Below, one piece after another: positions 13,533 through 21,881 of a stretch of DNA of 34,848 nt. The notes under the pieces were generated by a model. That model did no database searches. It saw only the letters and a list, made by a program, of their open reading frames with translations, and had not been told where the DNA came from. Positions within the stretch are counted from its first letter, which is position 1; each line of letters opens with the position of its first letter. This DNA is from Thermoleophilia bacterium. GTDB taxonomy: Bacteria; Actinomycetota; Thermoleophilia; BMS3ABIN01. Location: NCBI GenBank assembly GCA_016650015.1, contig JAENWV010000005.1, positions 1-34,848 on the forward strand, written 5' to 3'. The translations under genes and the position numbers were made by a program.

Positions 13533-15135
13533 TCAGGCCGCTGACTTCTTCATACAGCGCCCGCCGTTTTTTACTGGTGGGGTTGTAGAGGCAGATGACC
13601 AGGTCAGAGGCCGCGGCCAGCCGCGCCCGCCGCAGGACTTCTTCCCGCGGCGTCAGCAGGTCGCTCAGACTGAGGGTGATGTAGTCGTTCATCAGCGGCG
13701 CGCCGAGCCTGGCGGCGGCGATCTGGGCTGCGGTCACCCCCGGTACGACGGTCACCGGCGCCTCGCCGGCGAGCTCCAGCAACGGTCCAGCCATGCCGTA
13801 GACTCCCGGGTCGCCGCTGGAAACCAGGGCGACCGTCCTCCCCTCCGCCGCCAGCCGGAGAGCCTCACGGCAGCGATCGATCTCGGCGCCCATGGAGCCG
13901 GTTATATATTCCTTGTCAGGGAAGAGCGGCCTGACCTGCTCGATGTAGGTGCGATAGCCCATGATGATCTCCGCTTCGCCAAGCGCGGTGGCGGCGGCGG
14001 CTGTCAAAAGCGGTGCGGTCCCCGCGCCGGTGCCGATGACCAGGACGGGCGCGGGTGCCTGATTTTGTATCGATGCCGTGGGAACAGGTTGAACCTGCCT
14101 GAAATCGTCAGACTCGACCGCCAGTGCCACAGTCACCCTGCCGATTGTTTCCTTCCCCGAAACCAGCATGGCGTTCTCACCGGCGGCCAGGAGCGCCGCC
14201 GGTTCACAGACGGCGGGGGTTCCCACTGTCTCGGCGACAAAGCTGTTACCGGGCCGGTCCAGTGCTGCAAGTTCAGCCGCCGTGAAAAAGACGATATCCG
14301 CATCAAGGGCGGCGGCGGCTTCGATCAGTCCGCTTTCCTCCTGCTTGATATCGATTGAGGCGACCCGGGCGATGGCGCGCTGGTCTATGCCGTGTTTTTC
14401 ACAGACAGTCTCGATGGCCTTTTTGATTTCCGCCGCCGGCGTACCCCGGCGACAGCCGATGCCCACCACGACGACTCGTGGGATCAGGCAGGCAGTCGGG
14501 ATGGCGCCACCATCGTTCATCTTCTCGTGTGTAATTAAAAGTCGTCCGGCGTAGCCGCTACTATCGCTGCCAGGCGGCAGCCAGCCGTAACCATCAATCC
14601 GCGGATCCTCACGGCTCTCAATACAGACGGGCTTGCCGTCAACCAGCAGCGCAGTAACTCGCCGAAGGGCGACCGGGTCGCTGACCACAAGACCCAGCTG
14701 ACGGGCGGCCTCGTCGGGAGCGGTCAGGCCCTGGACATCGCTGGAGGTCGTAATAACCGCATCGCCATCCAGGAAATCAGCGATCTCACCGGCGAACCGG
14801 TTGGCGCCGGCGGCATGGCCGCCGAGCAGGGGCACCACGTAGCGTCCCTCCTCATCGACAACGATGATGGCCGGATCGCTCTGCTTGGAGTCCAGGTGCG
14901 GCGCCAGCACGCGGAAGGCGATGCCCGCCGCCATGACACAGACGAGGGTTTCACCGGCGCGGAATCGCTCAGGCAAGGCTTCGGTGATGCTGTCGAAGGG
15001 ATCGCAACGCGGACAGCCCATGCTGTGACTTCGGGGCAGGTGGGCGGTGCCGCCAAAACGGTCGCGCAGCTTGAGCGCCAGCAAGGCCCCGCCCGCAGTC
15101 AATGAGAAATAGCTGATTTCGCGATTATCTTCCAT
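13444..15135 (-). CDS. cbiGH: CbiG-CbiH fusion (cobalt-precorrin-5A hydrolase / precorrin-3B C17-methyltransferase), frame-broken at its end
   Basis: CbiG opens the lactone ring of cobalt-precorrin-5A; CbiH contracts the ring and methylates C17. The CbiG part has MAAGIAFRVLAPHL, VVPLLGGHAAGANR and the C-terminal-domain block VVVGIGCRRGTP. The CbiH part begins near residue 364 with VLVIGTGAGTAPLLTAAA and has the SAM-site loops VSSGDPGVYGMAG and VVPGVTAAQIAAARLGAP, then NPTSKKRRALYEE. After about codon 540 the frame leaves the family: GEYTGRLGARSGRRQRD to a stop at 13444, while the true ending is in the +1 frame at 13308-13532. ATG 15135 is preferred. The frame is open to 15216, but that overlaps cbiF by 50 bases; AGGAG lies 16 bases before 15135, which is long. 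CbiG-CbiH fusion is sensible because the steps are near neighbours in the anaerobic route. Confidence 0.9.
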   Translation of the reverse strand: MEDNREISYFSLTAGGALLALKLRDRFGGTAHLPRSHSMGCPRCDPFDSITEALPERFRAGETLVCVMAAGIAFRVLAPHLDSKQSDPAIIVVDEEGRYVVPLLGGHAAGANRFAGEIADFLDGDAVITTSSDVQGLTAPDEAARQLGLVVSDPVALRRVTALLVDGKPVCIESREDPRIDGYGWLPPGSDSSGYAGRLLITHEKMNDGGAIPTACLIPRVVVVGIGCRRGTPAAEIKKAIETVCEKHGIDQRAIARVASIDIKQEESGLIEAAAALDADIVFFTAAELAALDRPGNSFVAETVGTPAVCEPAALLAAGENAMLVSGKETIGRVTVALAVESDDFRQVQPVPTASIQNQAPAPVLVIGTGAGTAPLLTAAAATALGEAEIIMGYRTYIEQVRPLFPDKEYITGSMGAEIDRCREALRLAAEGRTVALVSSGDPGVYGMAGPLLELAGEAPVTVVPGVTAAQIAAARLGAPLMNDYITLSLSDLLTPREEVLRRARLAAASDLVICLYNPTSKKRRALYEEVSGLIAAASGEYTGRLGARSGRRQRDQRRHPVG

Positions 15136-15166
15136 CCTGCTGATATTCAGCTCCTGGATTTCGTGC

Positions 15167-15919
15167 TCACTTCCGGTAACCGTGGGAAAATCCGTCCTTA
15201 TAAAGCAGGGACTCATCCCCTGCCTGGGCGAGCGCTTCCCCCACCAGTATGATGGCGGTGCGGTCGATTCCCGCCGCCTCGATGTCGCTGGCCAGTTTAG
15301 CCACGGTTGTCCTCATAATCCGCTGGTTCTGCCGGCTGGCGTTCTGCACCACGGCGACCGGCGTCTCCGGTTTATACCCCTCAAGTAGTTGTTGCTGGAC
15401 CTCGGCTGCGAGCCCGGCGCTCAGAAATATGGCCATGGTTGCGCCGTGAGCGGCCAGCCGGGCGATGCTCTCACTCTCTGGCACCGGCGTCCGGCCGGCG
15501 GCGCGGGTGATGATGACCGTCTGGGAGACTCCCGGCACGGTCAGTTCGCTGGCGAGTGCGGCGGCTGCCGCGTTCAGGGAGGAAACACCGGGGACCACCT
15601 CGAAATCAATGCCCTCCAGCCGCAGCCAGGCGATCTGCTCCTTGATCGCTCCGTAGAATGAGGGATCGCCGCTATGCAGCCGCACCACGCGTTTGCCGGC
15701 ACGCGCCCGGGTGACCATCACCTTGACGATATCGTCAAGGCAGAGTGGCGCGCTGTCCACCAGCTCGGCCCGGGGGCAGAAACCCAGCAGCTCCGGGCTG
15801 ACCAGCGAGCCGGCGTGGATGACCGTTTCCGCCTGTTCCAGCAAACGCTTGCCCCGGATTGTCATCAGCTCCGGATCGCCGGGTCCGGCACCGAGAAAAT
15901 ATATTTTGCTGTCAGTCAT
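15167..15919 (-). CDS. cbiF: Precorrin-4/cobalt-precorrin-4 C11-methyltransferase
   Basis: CbiF/CobM methylates C11 using S-adenosylmethionine. The 250-residue product has IYFLGAGPGDPELMTIRG, VIHAGSLVSPELL, VRLHSGDPSFYGAIKEQ and VVPGVSSLNAAAAAL, the standard order of the tetrapyrrole methylase fold; the HAGS motif is specific for the C11 enzyme. ATG 15919 is chosen because AGGAG lies 8 bases upstream; the frame is open to 15988 but that would overlap cbiL. It follows cbiL after 37 bases and precedes cbiGH. Confidence 0.95.
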   Translation of the reverse strand: MTDSKIYFLGAGPGDPELMTIRGKRLLEQAETVIHAGSLVSPELLGFCPRAELVDSAPLCLDDIVKVMVTRARAGKRVVRLHSGDPSFYGAIKEQIAWLRLEGIDFEVVPGVSSLNAAAAALASELTVPGVSQTVIITRAAGRTPVPESESIARLAAHGATMAIFLSAGLAAEVQQQLLEGYKPETPVAVVQNASRQNQRIMRTTVAKLASDIEAAGIDRTAIILVGEALAQAGDESLLYKDGFSHGYRK

Positions 15920-15956
15920 CTGTTCATCTCCTGCGAGCTTTCGCTTTAGCGGTTTT

Positions 15957-16655
15957 TCATTCGGGCGGCTGGATCCAGAGAATGGCAAAGTACGGCAGGG
16001 CTGCCGCCGACTCCCGGTCCAGCTTCTCCAGAACCCGCTCGCCGGTGCCGCCCAGCTCGATTACACCGCGGGCGCGTGCCCAGGCGCCGTTGGCGTCCAG
16101 CATTTCCAGGGACTCCTCCGACAGAGAGCGCGGTTTGATGATAACCACCGAAGCCCTCATCGCCAGAGCCTGTTCCAGGGCCGCGTGGGCCTGCCCGGTG
16201 ACCACCACCGTGGGCGTGTCTCCGGCTGCCAGAGGCAAGCCGAGAGCCGCAGCCATGGCGCTGGCCGCCGTGACGCCGCTGACCACTTCTACCCGGCCGG
16301 GAAAACGCTCCGCCAGGTAGCCGAAAGTACTGTAGAAAAGCGGGTCGCCCAGGGACAGATAGGCTACGTCCATGCCGCCGGCGGTGGCGGCGATAACGGT
16401 TTCCGCAGCGGCGGCGTGGGCCTGTTCGAGCCGCTCCCGGTCACGGGTCATCGGCATGAGCAGCGGCAGGCGGATGGTCGCTTCCGGCAGATGGTCGGCC
16501 ACCGTCTCGAAAGCGCGGCTGCCCGCGCCTTCCCGGTTTACCGGATAAGCCACGGCACCCACGCGCTTTATCACCTCGAGGGCCTTGAGCGTCAACAGGC
16601 CGGGATCCCCCGGTCCGACGCCCACTCCGTATAGAGTTCCCGGTTCCCGGCTCAT
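15957..16655 (-). CDS. cbiL: Precorrin-2/cobalt-precorrin-2 C20-methyltransferase
   Basis: CbiL/CobI adds the C20 methyl group, the first committed methylation of the cobalt-containing intermediate after CbiX. Seen: LYGVGVGPGDPGLLTLKA, VAYPVNREGAGSRAFE, MPMTRDRERLEQAHAAAA, VAYLSLGDPLFYSTFGYL and VVSGVTAASAMAAALGLPL. The MTxD-type region and the STF motif fit the C20 enzyme. The ATG at 16655 has GAGGAG 9 bases upstream and yields 232 residues, a normal length. An alternative ATG at 16697 overlaps the cbiET stop by 4 bases and would add 14 residues; both could be used. The open frame to 16781 is not needed. Confidence 0.94.
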   Translation of the reverse strand: MSREPGTLYGVGVGPGDPGLLTLKALEVIKRVGAVAYPVNREGAGSRAFETVADHLPEATIRLPLLMPMTRDRERLEQAHAAAAETVIAATAGGMDVAYLSLGDPLFYSTFGYLAERFPGRVEVVSGVTAASAMAAALGLPLAAGDTPTVVVTGQAHAALEQALAMRASVVIIKPRSLSEESLEMLDANGAWARARGVIELGGTGERVLEKLDRESAAALPYFAILWIQPPE

Positions 16656-16693
16656 GGCGCCCGGCTCCTCGCTGATGTCTTCCTGTTCATGGT

Positions 16694-18022
16694 TCATCGT
16701 TCCGTGGTTACAGCCGCAGGCTCCTCGTCTGCCTGCGGTTTGTCTCCGGTAAAGATTATCACCGGATTGTGCTCCAGCCACTGCGTCGCCTCACCACGGG
16801 CGACCGATACCCTGGTGACGCTCCGACCTTCAAGGCCGGAATGTGCGAACAGGTTGTGCGCCGCTTTTTTGGTCTGCTCCAGCAGCGCCGTGACCAGTAT
16901 CCTGCCGCCGGGAGCGAGAGCCTCCAGGGCTCCCTGGAAAATCTTTTCCAGCCGGCCGTCGTTGCCGCCGACAATCACCAGGTCGGGCCGCGGCAATCCC
17001 TCGAAACAGTCCGGCGCCTCGCCGCTGACAGTTTCGATAACGGCTCCAAAGCGCCGGGCGTTTCGCGACGCCAGGTCACAGGCTTCGGAGTTCTTGTCAA
17101 TTGAGTAGACGCGGGCGACAGGTTCGATCAGGGAGCACTCGATTCCATATGAGCCGGTGCCGGCGCCTGAGTCCCAGATAACCCGTCGTCCAAGTGGCTG
17201 GGCCTTGGCGAGCAAGACGGCGCGTACTTCACTTTTGGACAGAGGGATCCCCTCGCCGCGCAACCACAACTCGTCGGGAATGCCCGGCGCTGAAGCGGAG
17301 CGTCCGGTTTCCATTCGGTCGGTATCCCCGGAGGCGTTCCGGTCTTCTTCCGGAAGAATCAGAAGCAGAGAGTTGCCCGGGAAGCCAAGAAGTGCGGCGT
17401 CCCCCAGGCGGCCCTGCCAGATCTGCTCTTTTGGCAGGCCGAGGTCGGAACCGACGGCGGCGCGGCGATTGGCCAGGGCCAGAGGCATGCTTTTGGCGAT
17501 CACCTGGGGAGAGCTGGACGCGTCACAGAAATAGAGGGTCGGCTGCGACACGTCCGGCAGGGGCGCCAGTTCCGAAGCGCGGCCATGCAGGCTCACCAGA
17601 CGCCAGTCCTGCCAGGACAAGTGCAGCCTGGCCGCCAAGATCTGCAGCGAAGAGATGCCCGGAGCAATATGAATCCGGTCAGCGAAATTCTCCTTGAGAA
17701 AAGGCAGGATGCCGAAACAGCCCGGGTCGCCACTGGCCAGCACGCAGACATCAGAATGCTCGAGTCCCGCGGCAACGAAACGCCGAGTCTCCTCCAGGTC
17801 GGCCGTGATGGCATGCAGTTCAGCGCCCTCAGGGGCCAGCTCCAGCAGACGCCGTCCGCCGGCGAAACTCCGGCAGCGGGCGATCAGGGATCGGGCCTCC
17901 CCGGTAAGCATCGCCCCGGTCCCCGGACCGACGCCGACTATATACAACATGTTCCGGTTTTCATCCATGTGCGTGTTTTGATGCATGTGTTTGTTTTCAT
18001 CCATGTGTTTGTTTTCATCCAT
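16694..18022 (-). CDS. cbiET: CbiE-CbiT fusion (CobL-type), cobalt-precorrin-7/-6B methyltransferase and decarboxylase
   Basis: The fused enzyme methylates C5 (CbiE half) and C15 with decarboxylation of the C12 acetate (CbiT half). CbiE: LYIVGVGPGTGAMLTGEA, LASGDPGCFGILPFL, IAPGISSLQILAARL and RLVSLHGR. CbiT: PLSKSEVRAVLLAKAQP, WDSGAGTGSYGIECSLI (SAM loop) and LVIVGGNDGRLEKIFQGAL. The inter-domain linker (EEDRNASGDTDRMETGR) is polar. The N-terminus holds a tandem repeat giving five in-frame ATG codons 18 bases apart (18022, 18004, 17986, 17968, 17950). Homology begins only at the last (MLYIVGVGPG), and no candidate has a strong ribosome site, so the true start is uncertain by 24 residues. It starts 42 bases after cbiD and overlaps the alternative cbiL start. 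Confidence 0.93.
   Translation of the reverse strand: MDENKHMDENKHMHQNTHMDENRNMLYIVGVGPGTGAMLTGEARSLIARCRSFAGGRRLLELAPEGAELHAITADLEETRRFVAAGLEHSDVCVLASGDPGCFGILPFLKENFADRIHIAPGISSLQILAARLHLSWQDWRLVSLHGRASELAPLPDVSQPTLYFCDASSSPQVIAKSMPLALANRRAAVGSDLGLPKEQIWQGRLGDAALLGFPGNSLLLILPEEDRNASGDTDRMETGRSASAPGIPDELWLRGEGIPLSKSEVRAVLLAKAQPLGRRVIWDSGAGTGSYGIECSLIEPVARVYSIDKNSEACDLASRNARRFGAVIETVSGEAPDCFEGLPRPDLVIVGGNDGRLEKIFQGALEALAPGGRILVTALLEQTKKAAHNLFAHSGLEGRSVTRVSVARGEATQWLEHNPVIIFTGDKPQADEEPAAVTTER
17948..18019 (-). repeat. 18-bp tandem repeat carrying multiple start codons
   Basis: Four units (17948-17965, 17966-17983, 17984-18001, 18002-18019), the last two identical and the others diverged, each contain an ATG in the cbiET frame. 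The encoded unit is MDENKH or a variant (MHQNTH, MDENRN). Copy-number change would preserve the frame. Confidence 0.92.
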
Positions 18023-18064
18023 GTGCGCTTATTTCTCGCTTCATATCCGGCTTATGCAAAAAAA

Positions 18065-19234
18065 CTATGCACGACCGACGATTTTCCCCCGTCCGTCCGT
18101 CAGGATCACCTCTGCCGTGATGCCGTATTCATCATTGACCCGCGCTGCAACGCGCCTGGCCGTCTCTTCCAGAACCAGGGCGCCCTCCGCGCCCGCTTCC
18201 ACGAGCCTGGTCAGCGCCGCCTCGGTGGTCGGCAGTAGCAGGAGTTCCCGCGTCCGGCTACCGCTCCATCCCGCCGCCTCGGCGCATTCAACCAGTACAT
18301 CGAGGGGCATCGGCGAACGCCGCGAATGGGTGTTGAAATCACCTCGCGCCAGCTTGGCTACCTTGGCGGCGTGGCCCAGGATCACTACCTGCCGCATGCC
18401 ACGCTCCCGCGCCGCCGCCAGCATCATGCCGGTAAAATTTCCCGTCTGCACCACTGCCAGCGGCTCGAAGCCCGCCGCCAGCGCCGCCCTCTCACCCTTG
18501 GCGCCGGGCACCAGTACCGGCCGTTTCACACCGGCTGCCCTGGCCACGTCCAGCTGCGGCAACAACGATTCCTGGTAGGCCGCCGAAGACCAGGGCTCAA
18601 CCCGCCCAGTCGTTCCCAGGATGCTGAGACCACCGATAATGCCAAGCTTCGGATTGAATGTCCTGGACGCCAGCTCCTCACCTTCCGGGATGGAAATCGT
18701 GACCTCGGCGCCCAGCGGCAACACGCGCTTCGCCTCCTTGATAATGAACTTCAGGGGTACCGGGTTGATGGCCGCTTCTCCCGGCTTCACCGGCAGCCCC
18801 TCCAGCGTCACCCGGCCCACGCCTTCGGCGCCATCCACATAAAACTGTCCATCAAGCCGCCCGACGACGCAGACAAAAATCTGAATCCCGTTAGTGATGT
18901 CCGGGTCGTCGCCCGCGTCCTTGACGACGGACACCACACCCTCATCATGCATGGTCATCGGGAAGATCACGTTCTCGCCATTGGGCAGAGTCACATCGAC
19001 CAGCCCCCTGGTATCACAGACGATGCTTGTCTCTTCCTCGGCCGCCGGGTTGCAGGACGGGTAGCCGATGGCGACGGTCAGCGCCGCCGCCCTGGTCGCC
19101 GCCTGGGCGCAGGCACCGGTGGTATAACCGCGGCGCGGCACACGCTTCCCTGAAGCTCCTTGATGGTCGTCTGTGCGCGGGTCCCGGCCGATCTTCCCCG
19201 AATCCTGATTCCCGATCTGCGGCTCCCGGCTCAT
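18065..19234 (-). CDS. cbiD: Cobalt-precorrin-5B C1-methyltransferase
   Basis: CbiD methylates C1 in the anaerobic pathway; it marks the oxygen-independent route because aerobic organisms use CobF. The 389-residue protein has RRGYTTGACAQAATRAAAL near residue 34, VKDAGDDPDITNG, IPEGEELASRTFNPKLGI and GGLSILGTTGRVEPWS, all family signatures, and GHAAKVAKLARG plus NTHSRRS in the C-terminal half. A 30-residue polar leader precedes the core. ATG 19234 overlaps the cbiO stop by 4 bases (ATGA). It sits between the transporter genes and the methyltransferases. Confidence 0.96.
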   Translation of the reverse strand: MSREPQIGNQDSGKIGRDPRTDDHQGASGKRVPRRGYTTGACAQAATRAAALTVAIGYPSCNPAAEEETSIVCDTRGLVDVTLPNGENVIFPMTMHDEGVVSVVKDAGDDPDITNGIQIFVCVVGRLDGQFYVDGAEGVGRVTLEGLPVKPGEAAINPVPLKFIIKEAKRVLPLGAEVTISIPEGEELASRTFNPKLGIIGGLSILGTTGRVEPWSSAAYQESLLPQLDVARAAGVKRPVLVPGAKGERAALAAGFEPLAVVQTGNFTGMMLAAARERGMRQVVILGHAAKVAKLARGDFNTHSRRSPMPLDVLVECAEAAGWSGSRTRELLLLPTTEAALTRLVEAGAEGALVLEETARRVAARVNDEYGITAEVILTDGRGKIVGRA

Positions 19235-20094
19235 GTCAGGCCTTCCTCCACCTCGAGCAGCTCAAGCCCGACAGCTCCGAGCTCGCCACGCTCCAGCAAT
19301 TCTTCGAGCTTGTGGCGAGCCATGCCTACGGTCAGTGGCAGCTCCTCGACATCGGGGATCATCTCAAAAAGGTAGGAGATCCGTGGCAGCCGCAAATGGC
19401 AACGCTCGATCAGCTCCGGGTCGCTGAAGACTTCGCGCAGGCCGCCGGTGACCGCCAGCCGGCCGCGCCGCAACAGGCAGACCTGCCGGGCATAAAGCGG
19501 CACCAGATCGACGTCGTGCGTCGCCATGACAATGGTCATGCCCTGCCGGTTGAGTTCCAGCAGCAACCGCATCAACCGGCGCTCGCCCATCGGGTCGAGG
19601 CTGGCGGTGGGCTCATCCAGAACCAGAACCCGCGGCTCCATGGCCAGCACCCCGGCGATGGACAGGCGCTTCTTCTGGCCGTAGCTCAGGTGATGGATCG
19701 GCCGGTCGAGCAAGTCGGTAATCGCCACCTGCGCCGCCACCCGCTGTAGCCGGCGCTCCACTTGCTCATCCGGCAGACCCAGGTTCCGCGGCCCGTAACA
19801 GATGTCGTCGCGCACGGTCGGCGCGAATATCTGGTCGTTTGGATCCTGGAAGACAAAGCCGACAGCCCGATTAACTTCGTCAAAGTTCTTGCGCTCGACC
19901 TCCAGGCCAGCCACCGTGACCGCGCCCGACTGGGCCAGCAACAACCCGTTGATATGCTTGAGCAGCGTCGACTTGCCCGAGCCGTTGGCGCCCATCACCG
20001 CCAGGAAGGAACCCTCGGGCACCTCCAGGGAGACGCCGTCAAGCGCCCGGGTGCCGCCGGGATAGGTAAAATGAAGATCGTCGATGCGGATCAC
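19231..20094 (-). CDS. cbiO: Cobalt ECF transporter ATP-binding protein
   Basis: The ATPase of the CbiMNQO cobalt importer. Walker A is MGANGSGKSTLLKHINGLL (about residues 33-51), the Q-loop is FVFQDPNDQIF, the signature is LSYGQKKRLSIAGVL, and Walker B is RVLVLDEPTASLDPMG, with a switch His in ATHDVDLV. The QDPNDQIFAPTV sequence is typical of ECF-family cobalt/nickel ATPases. At 287 residues it has a C-terminal extension of about 55 residues beyond the core. It overlaps cbiQ and cbiD by 4 bases on each side, so the four transporter genes and cbiD should be translated as a coupled set. Confidence 0.95.
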   Translation of the reverse strand: MIRIDDLHFTYPGGTRALDGVSLEVPEGSFLAVMGANGSGKSTLLKHINGLLLAQSGAVTVAGLEVERKNFDEVNRAVGFVFQDPNDQIFAPTVRDDICYGPRNLGLPDEQVERRLQRVAAQVAITDLLDRPIHHLSYGQKKRLSIAGVLAMEPRVLVLDEPTASLDPMGERRLMRLLLELNRQGMTIVMATHDVDLVPLYARQVCLLRRGRLAVTGGLREVFSDPELIERCHLRLPRISYLFEMIPDVEELPLTVGMARHKLEELLERGELGAVGLELLEVEEGLT

Positions 20095-20858
20095 GCCGGG
20101 CCTCCCAGGGCCAGCAGGCTCAAGGCGCCGAGAAACACCGCGACGGCAAGCCCGGCGAGAATATCCAGCCGGCCGGGACGGGACAGCGCGCCGTTGACGA
20201 CCGGCCCCGAACCGCGGCAGCGCATCGCTTCAGAGGACCGTAGTCCACGTTCGTAGACCCGCAGAAAAAGGGAACCGCCCAGCAGGCGGCTGCTCGCCAG
20301 GCCGCAGCGCGCCGAGGACCAGCCGAGCCGCGCCTGCTGGGCCTCCCGCATCCGGGAAAACTCCGCGTGTATGTCAAAAAGATAGCGGTAGGTCAGCTGC
20401 ATGATCTCGATAAAGGTGGCGGGAGCCCTGAACCACCTCAAAGCCAGGCAGAGACGGTTGAGCGGCGTGGTCACCCCCAGGACGACGACAATAAGGCCGC
20501 CGGCGATGACGCGCAAGGAAAGGTAGAGCCCATGAAAAAACCCCTCGAGATGCAGGTCGAACGGACCCAGCGCGGCGAAGACCTCTCCCCCTTTAAAAAC
20601 GGTCTGCGATATTATGGCGAAAAGGGCGAAGGTCGCGGGGAAAGCAATCATCAGCAGCTGCCGGCGGTAGGGAATGCGCCCGGCGATCATCAACAGGGCC
20701 ATGGCGAGGGCGATCACCCCGGACACCAGGTATGAGGCTGCGAGCAGGTTGACCATCAGCAGTCCTGTGACACCGGCGATTTTCACCCTGGGATCGATGC
20801 GGGAGAGAAAGCTGTCACCCCAGGCGTAGCCGTCATCGTTGCGGGAAGCTCCGGTCAT
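20091..20858 (-). CDS. cbiQ: Cobalt ECF transporter transmembrane protein
   Basis: The coupling membrane subunit that links CbiO to the substrate subunit CbiM. The 255-residue protein has SFLSRIDPRVKIAGV near residue 18, five or so membrane segments, and the cytoplasmic coupling region with FIEIMQLTYRYLFDIHAEF and the Ala-Arg motif AQQARLG; a second motif SEAMRCRG follows. These are standard CbiQ features and the length is normal. Both ends overlap neighbours by 4 bases. Confidence 0.94.
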   Translation of the reverse strand: MTGASRNDDGYAWGDSFLSRIDPRVKIAGVTGLLMVNLLAASYLVSGVIALAMALLMIAGRIPYRRQLLMIAFPATFALFAIISQTVFKGGEVFAALGPFDLHLEGFFHGLYLSLRVIAGGLIVVVLGVTTPLNRLCLALRWFRAPATFIEIMQLTYRYLFDIHAEFSRMREAQQARLGWSSARCGLASSRLLGGSLFLRVYERGLRSSEAMRCRGSGPVVNGALSRPGRLDILAGLAVAVFLGALSLLALGGPA

Positions 20859-21133
20859 TTCTGGGCCATTTCCTTTTCATCGGCCCCCGGGAAAAGCGTC
20901 CGCCAATAATAACCCGCGGCGAAGCCGGCAATGGCGCCGCCGGAGAGAAAGAAGAAAAGCAGCAAGTCGCCATCTATCTTCCAGGGAAGGACCTGGGATT
21001 CGGCAACGCCTGCCTTTTCCGCGAGAGGCGCGGCGGCGCCTTCAGTGACATCCCCTTGCCATTGCGATTCGGTGAAGAGGACAGCAGTCAGGAATATCGC
21101 CACCACGGCAATTACTATCAGCCAGCGCTTCAT
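20855..21133 (-). CDS. cbiN: CbiN-like accessory subunit of the cobalt transporter
   Basis: A 92-residue protein with two hydrophobic segments (KRWLIVIAVVAIFLTAVLF at the N-terminus and LLLFFFLSGGAIAGFAAGYYW near residue 60) separated by an extracytoplasmic loop of about 35 residues. This topology, the length, and the position between cbiM and cbiQ are those of CbiN, which stimulates cobalt uptake. Sequence identity with well-known CbiN proteins looks low, so the call rests mainly on topology and context; a fusion-derived PDGLE-type protein is the main alternative. It overlaps cbiM and cbiQ by 4 bases. Confidence 0.75.
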   Translation of the reverse strand: MKRWLIVIAVVAIFLTAVLFTESQWQGDVTEGAAAPLAEKAGVAESQVLPWKIDGDLLLFFFLSGGAIAGFAAGYYWRTLFPGADEKEMAQK

Positions 21134-21789
21134 GGGCGCACCACCACACCCTCGAGAATCTCCGCCCGCTGATTGGCGATAAATACCACCACTCCCGCGG
21201 TGAACAGCGCTTCAGCGATGGCCAGAGGTACCTGGGTCGGCAGGAATGAAGCAAATGCCGCCCCCCAGACATACGACACCGGCTCATCTCCGTGCAAAGC
21301 CAGGGCGAGCTGTAGCGAAGTCAGGCCATAGGTGACCAGATCGCCGATGAAACCGGCCATCCCAGCGGATATCCCGAGGCCAAGCCCGGCTCGGCGGGAA
21401 ATCCTGAACGCGGCGAAGCCGGCAAAGGAGCCGCCGACGGCCATGGAAATGATGTTGGCGCCCCAGCTGGTGATGCCGCCGTGGGCAAAGAAAAGCGCCT
21501 GCAGGAGCAGAGCGACCGAGCCCAGCACCGTCGCGGTCAGCGGCCCTAGAAGTATGGCCGCCATGGGGGTGCCACAGGGATGGGATACCGTCCCCAGTCC
21601 GGGGACGGGGATGGGCATCAGCGATATCACGAAGACGAAGGCGCCCAGCAGGCCGATCAGCGGTCTGGCTGATGGTTGTATGGCCAGACGTCGCTTGAGC
21701 CCGACCAGCCCCGCCCCCACAAATGCCGCCGCCGGCGCATACCAGGCCGCCGCCTGCTGCGCGGGTATCAGTCCTTCCGGTATATGCAT
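21130..21789 (-). CDS. cbiM: Cobalt ECF transporter substrate-binding membrane protein
   Basis: CbiM captures Co2+ through its N-terminal amino group and His2. The mature N-terminus MHIPEGLIP is present, with the other ligand region in VSHPCGTPMAAILLGP (about residues 68-83) and FFAHGGITSWGANIISMAV further on. There are about seven membrane segments and the length is 219, as usual. The start at 21789 is fixed by the functional Met-His and by an AGAGG ribosome site about 9 bases upstream. A 92-base gap separates it from cbiXC and is the longest gap but one in the operon; a UUCG-capped hairpin lies in it. Confidence 0.95.
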   Translation of the reverse strand: MHIPEGLIPAQQAAAWYAPAAAFVGAGLVGLKRRLAIQPSARPLIGLLGAFVFVISLMPIPVPGLGTVSHPCGTPMAAILLGPLTATVLGSVALLLQALFFAHGGITSWGANIISMAVGGSFAGFAAFRISRRAGLGLGISAGMAGFIGDLVTYGLTSLQLALALHGDEPVSYVWGAAFASFLPTQVPLAIAEALFTAGVVVFIANQRAEILEGVVVRP

Positions 21790-21830
21790 TTAAATTTTCC
21801 TCTTCCTTCCATCGCCTTTTCGATTTACAA

Positions 21831-21855
21831 GGAAGGTCCTTCGGGACCGGCTTCC
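21831..21855 (-). other. UUCG-capped hairpin between cbiXC and cbiM
   Basis: GGTCC-TTCG-GGACC (21835-21848, read on the plus strand) is flanked by a second pairing, GGAAG with CTTCC. No U-run follows on the minus strand, so it is not a clear terminator. It could stabilise or process the mRNA between the two gene blocks. Confidence 0.4.
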
Positions 21856-21881
21856 GCCTACGGAGCGGTATTGTTTTCCTG

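Noticed and set aside
13360-14358. Plus-strand open frame of 332 codons across cbiGH
   Set aside because: Antisense to recognised CbiG-CbiH sequence in GC-rich DNA; composition (Arg/Gly/Gln-rich) is typical of shadow frames.
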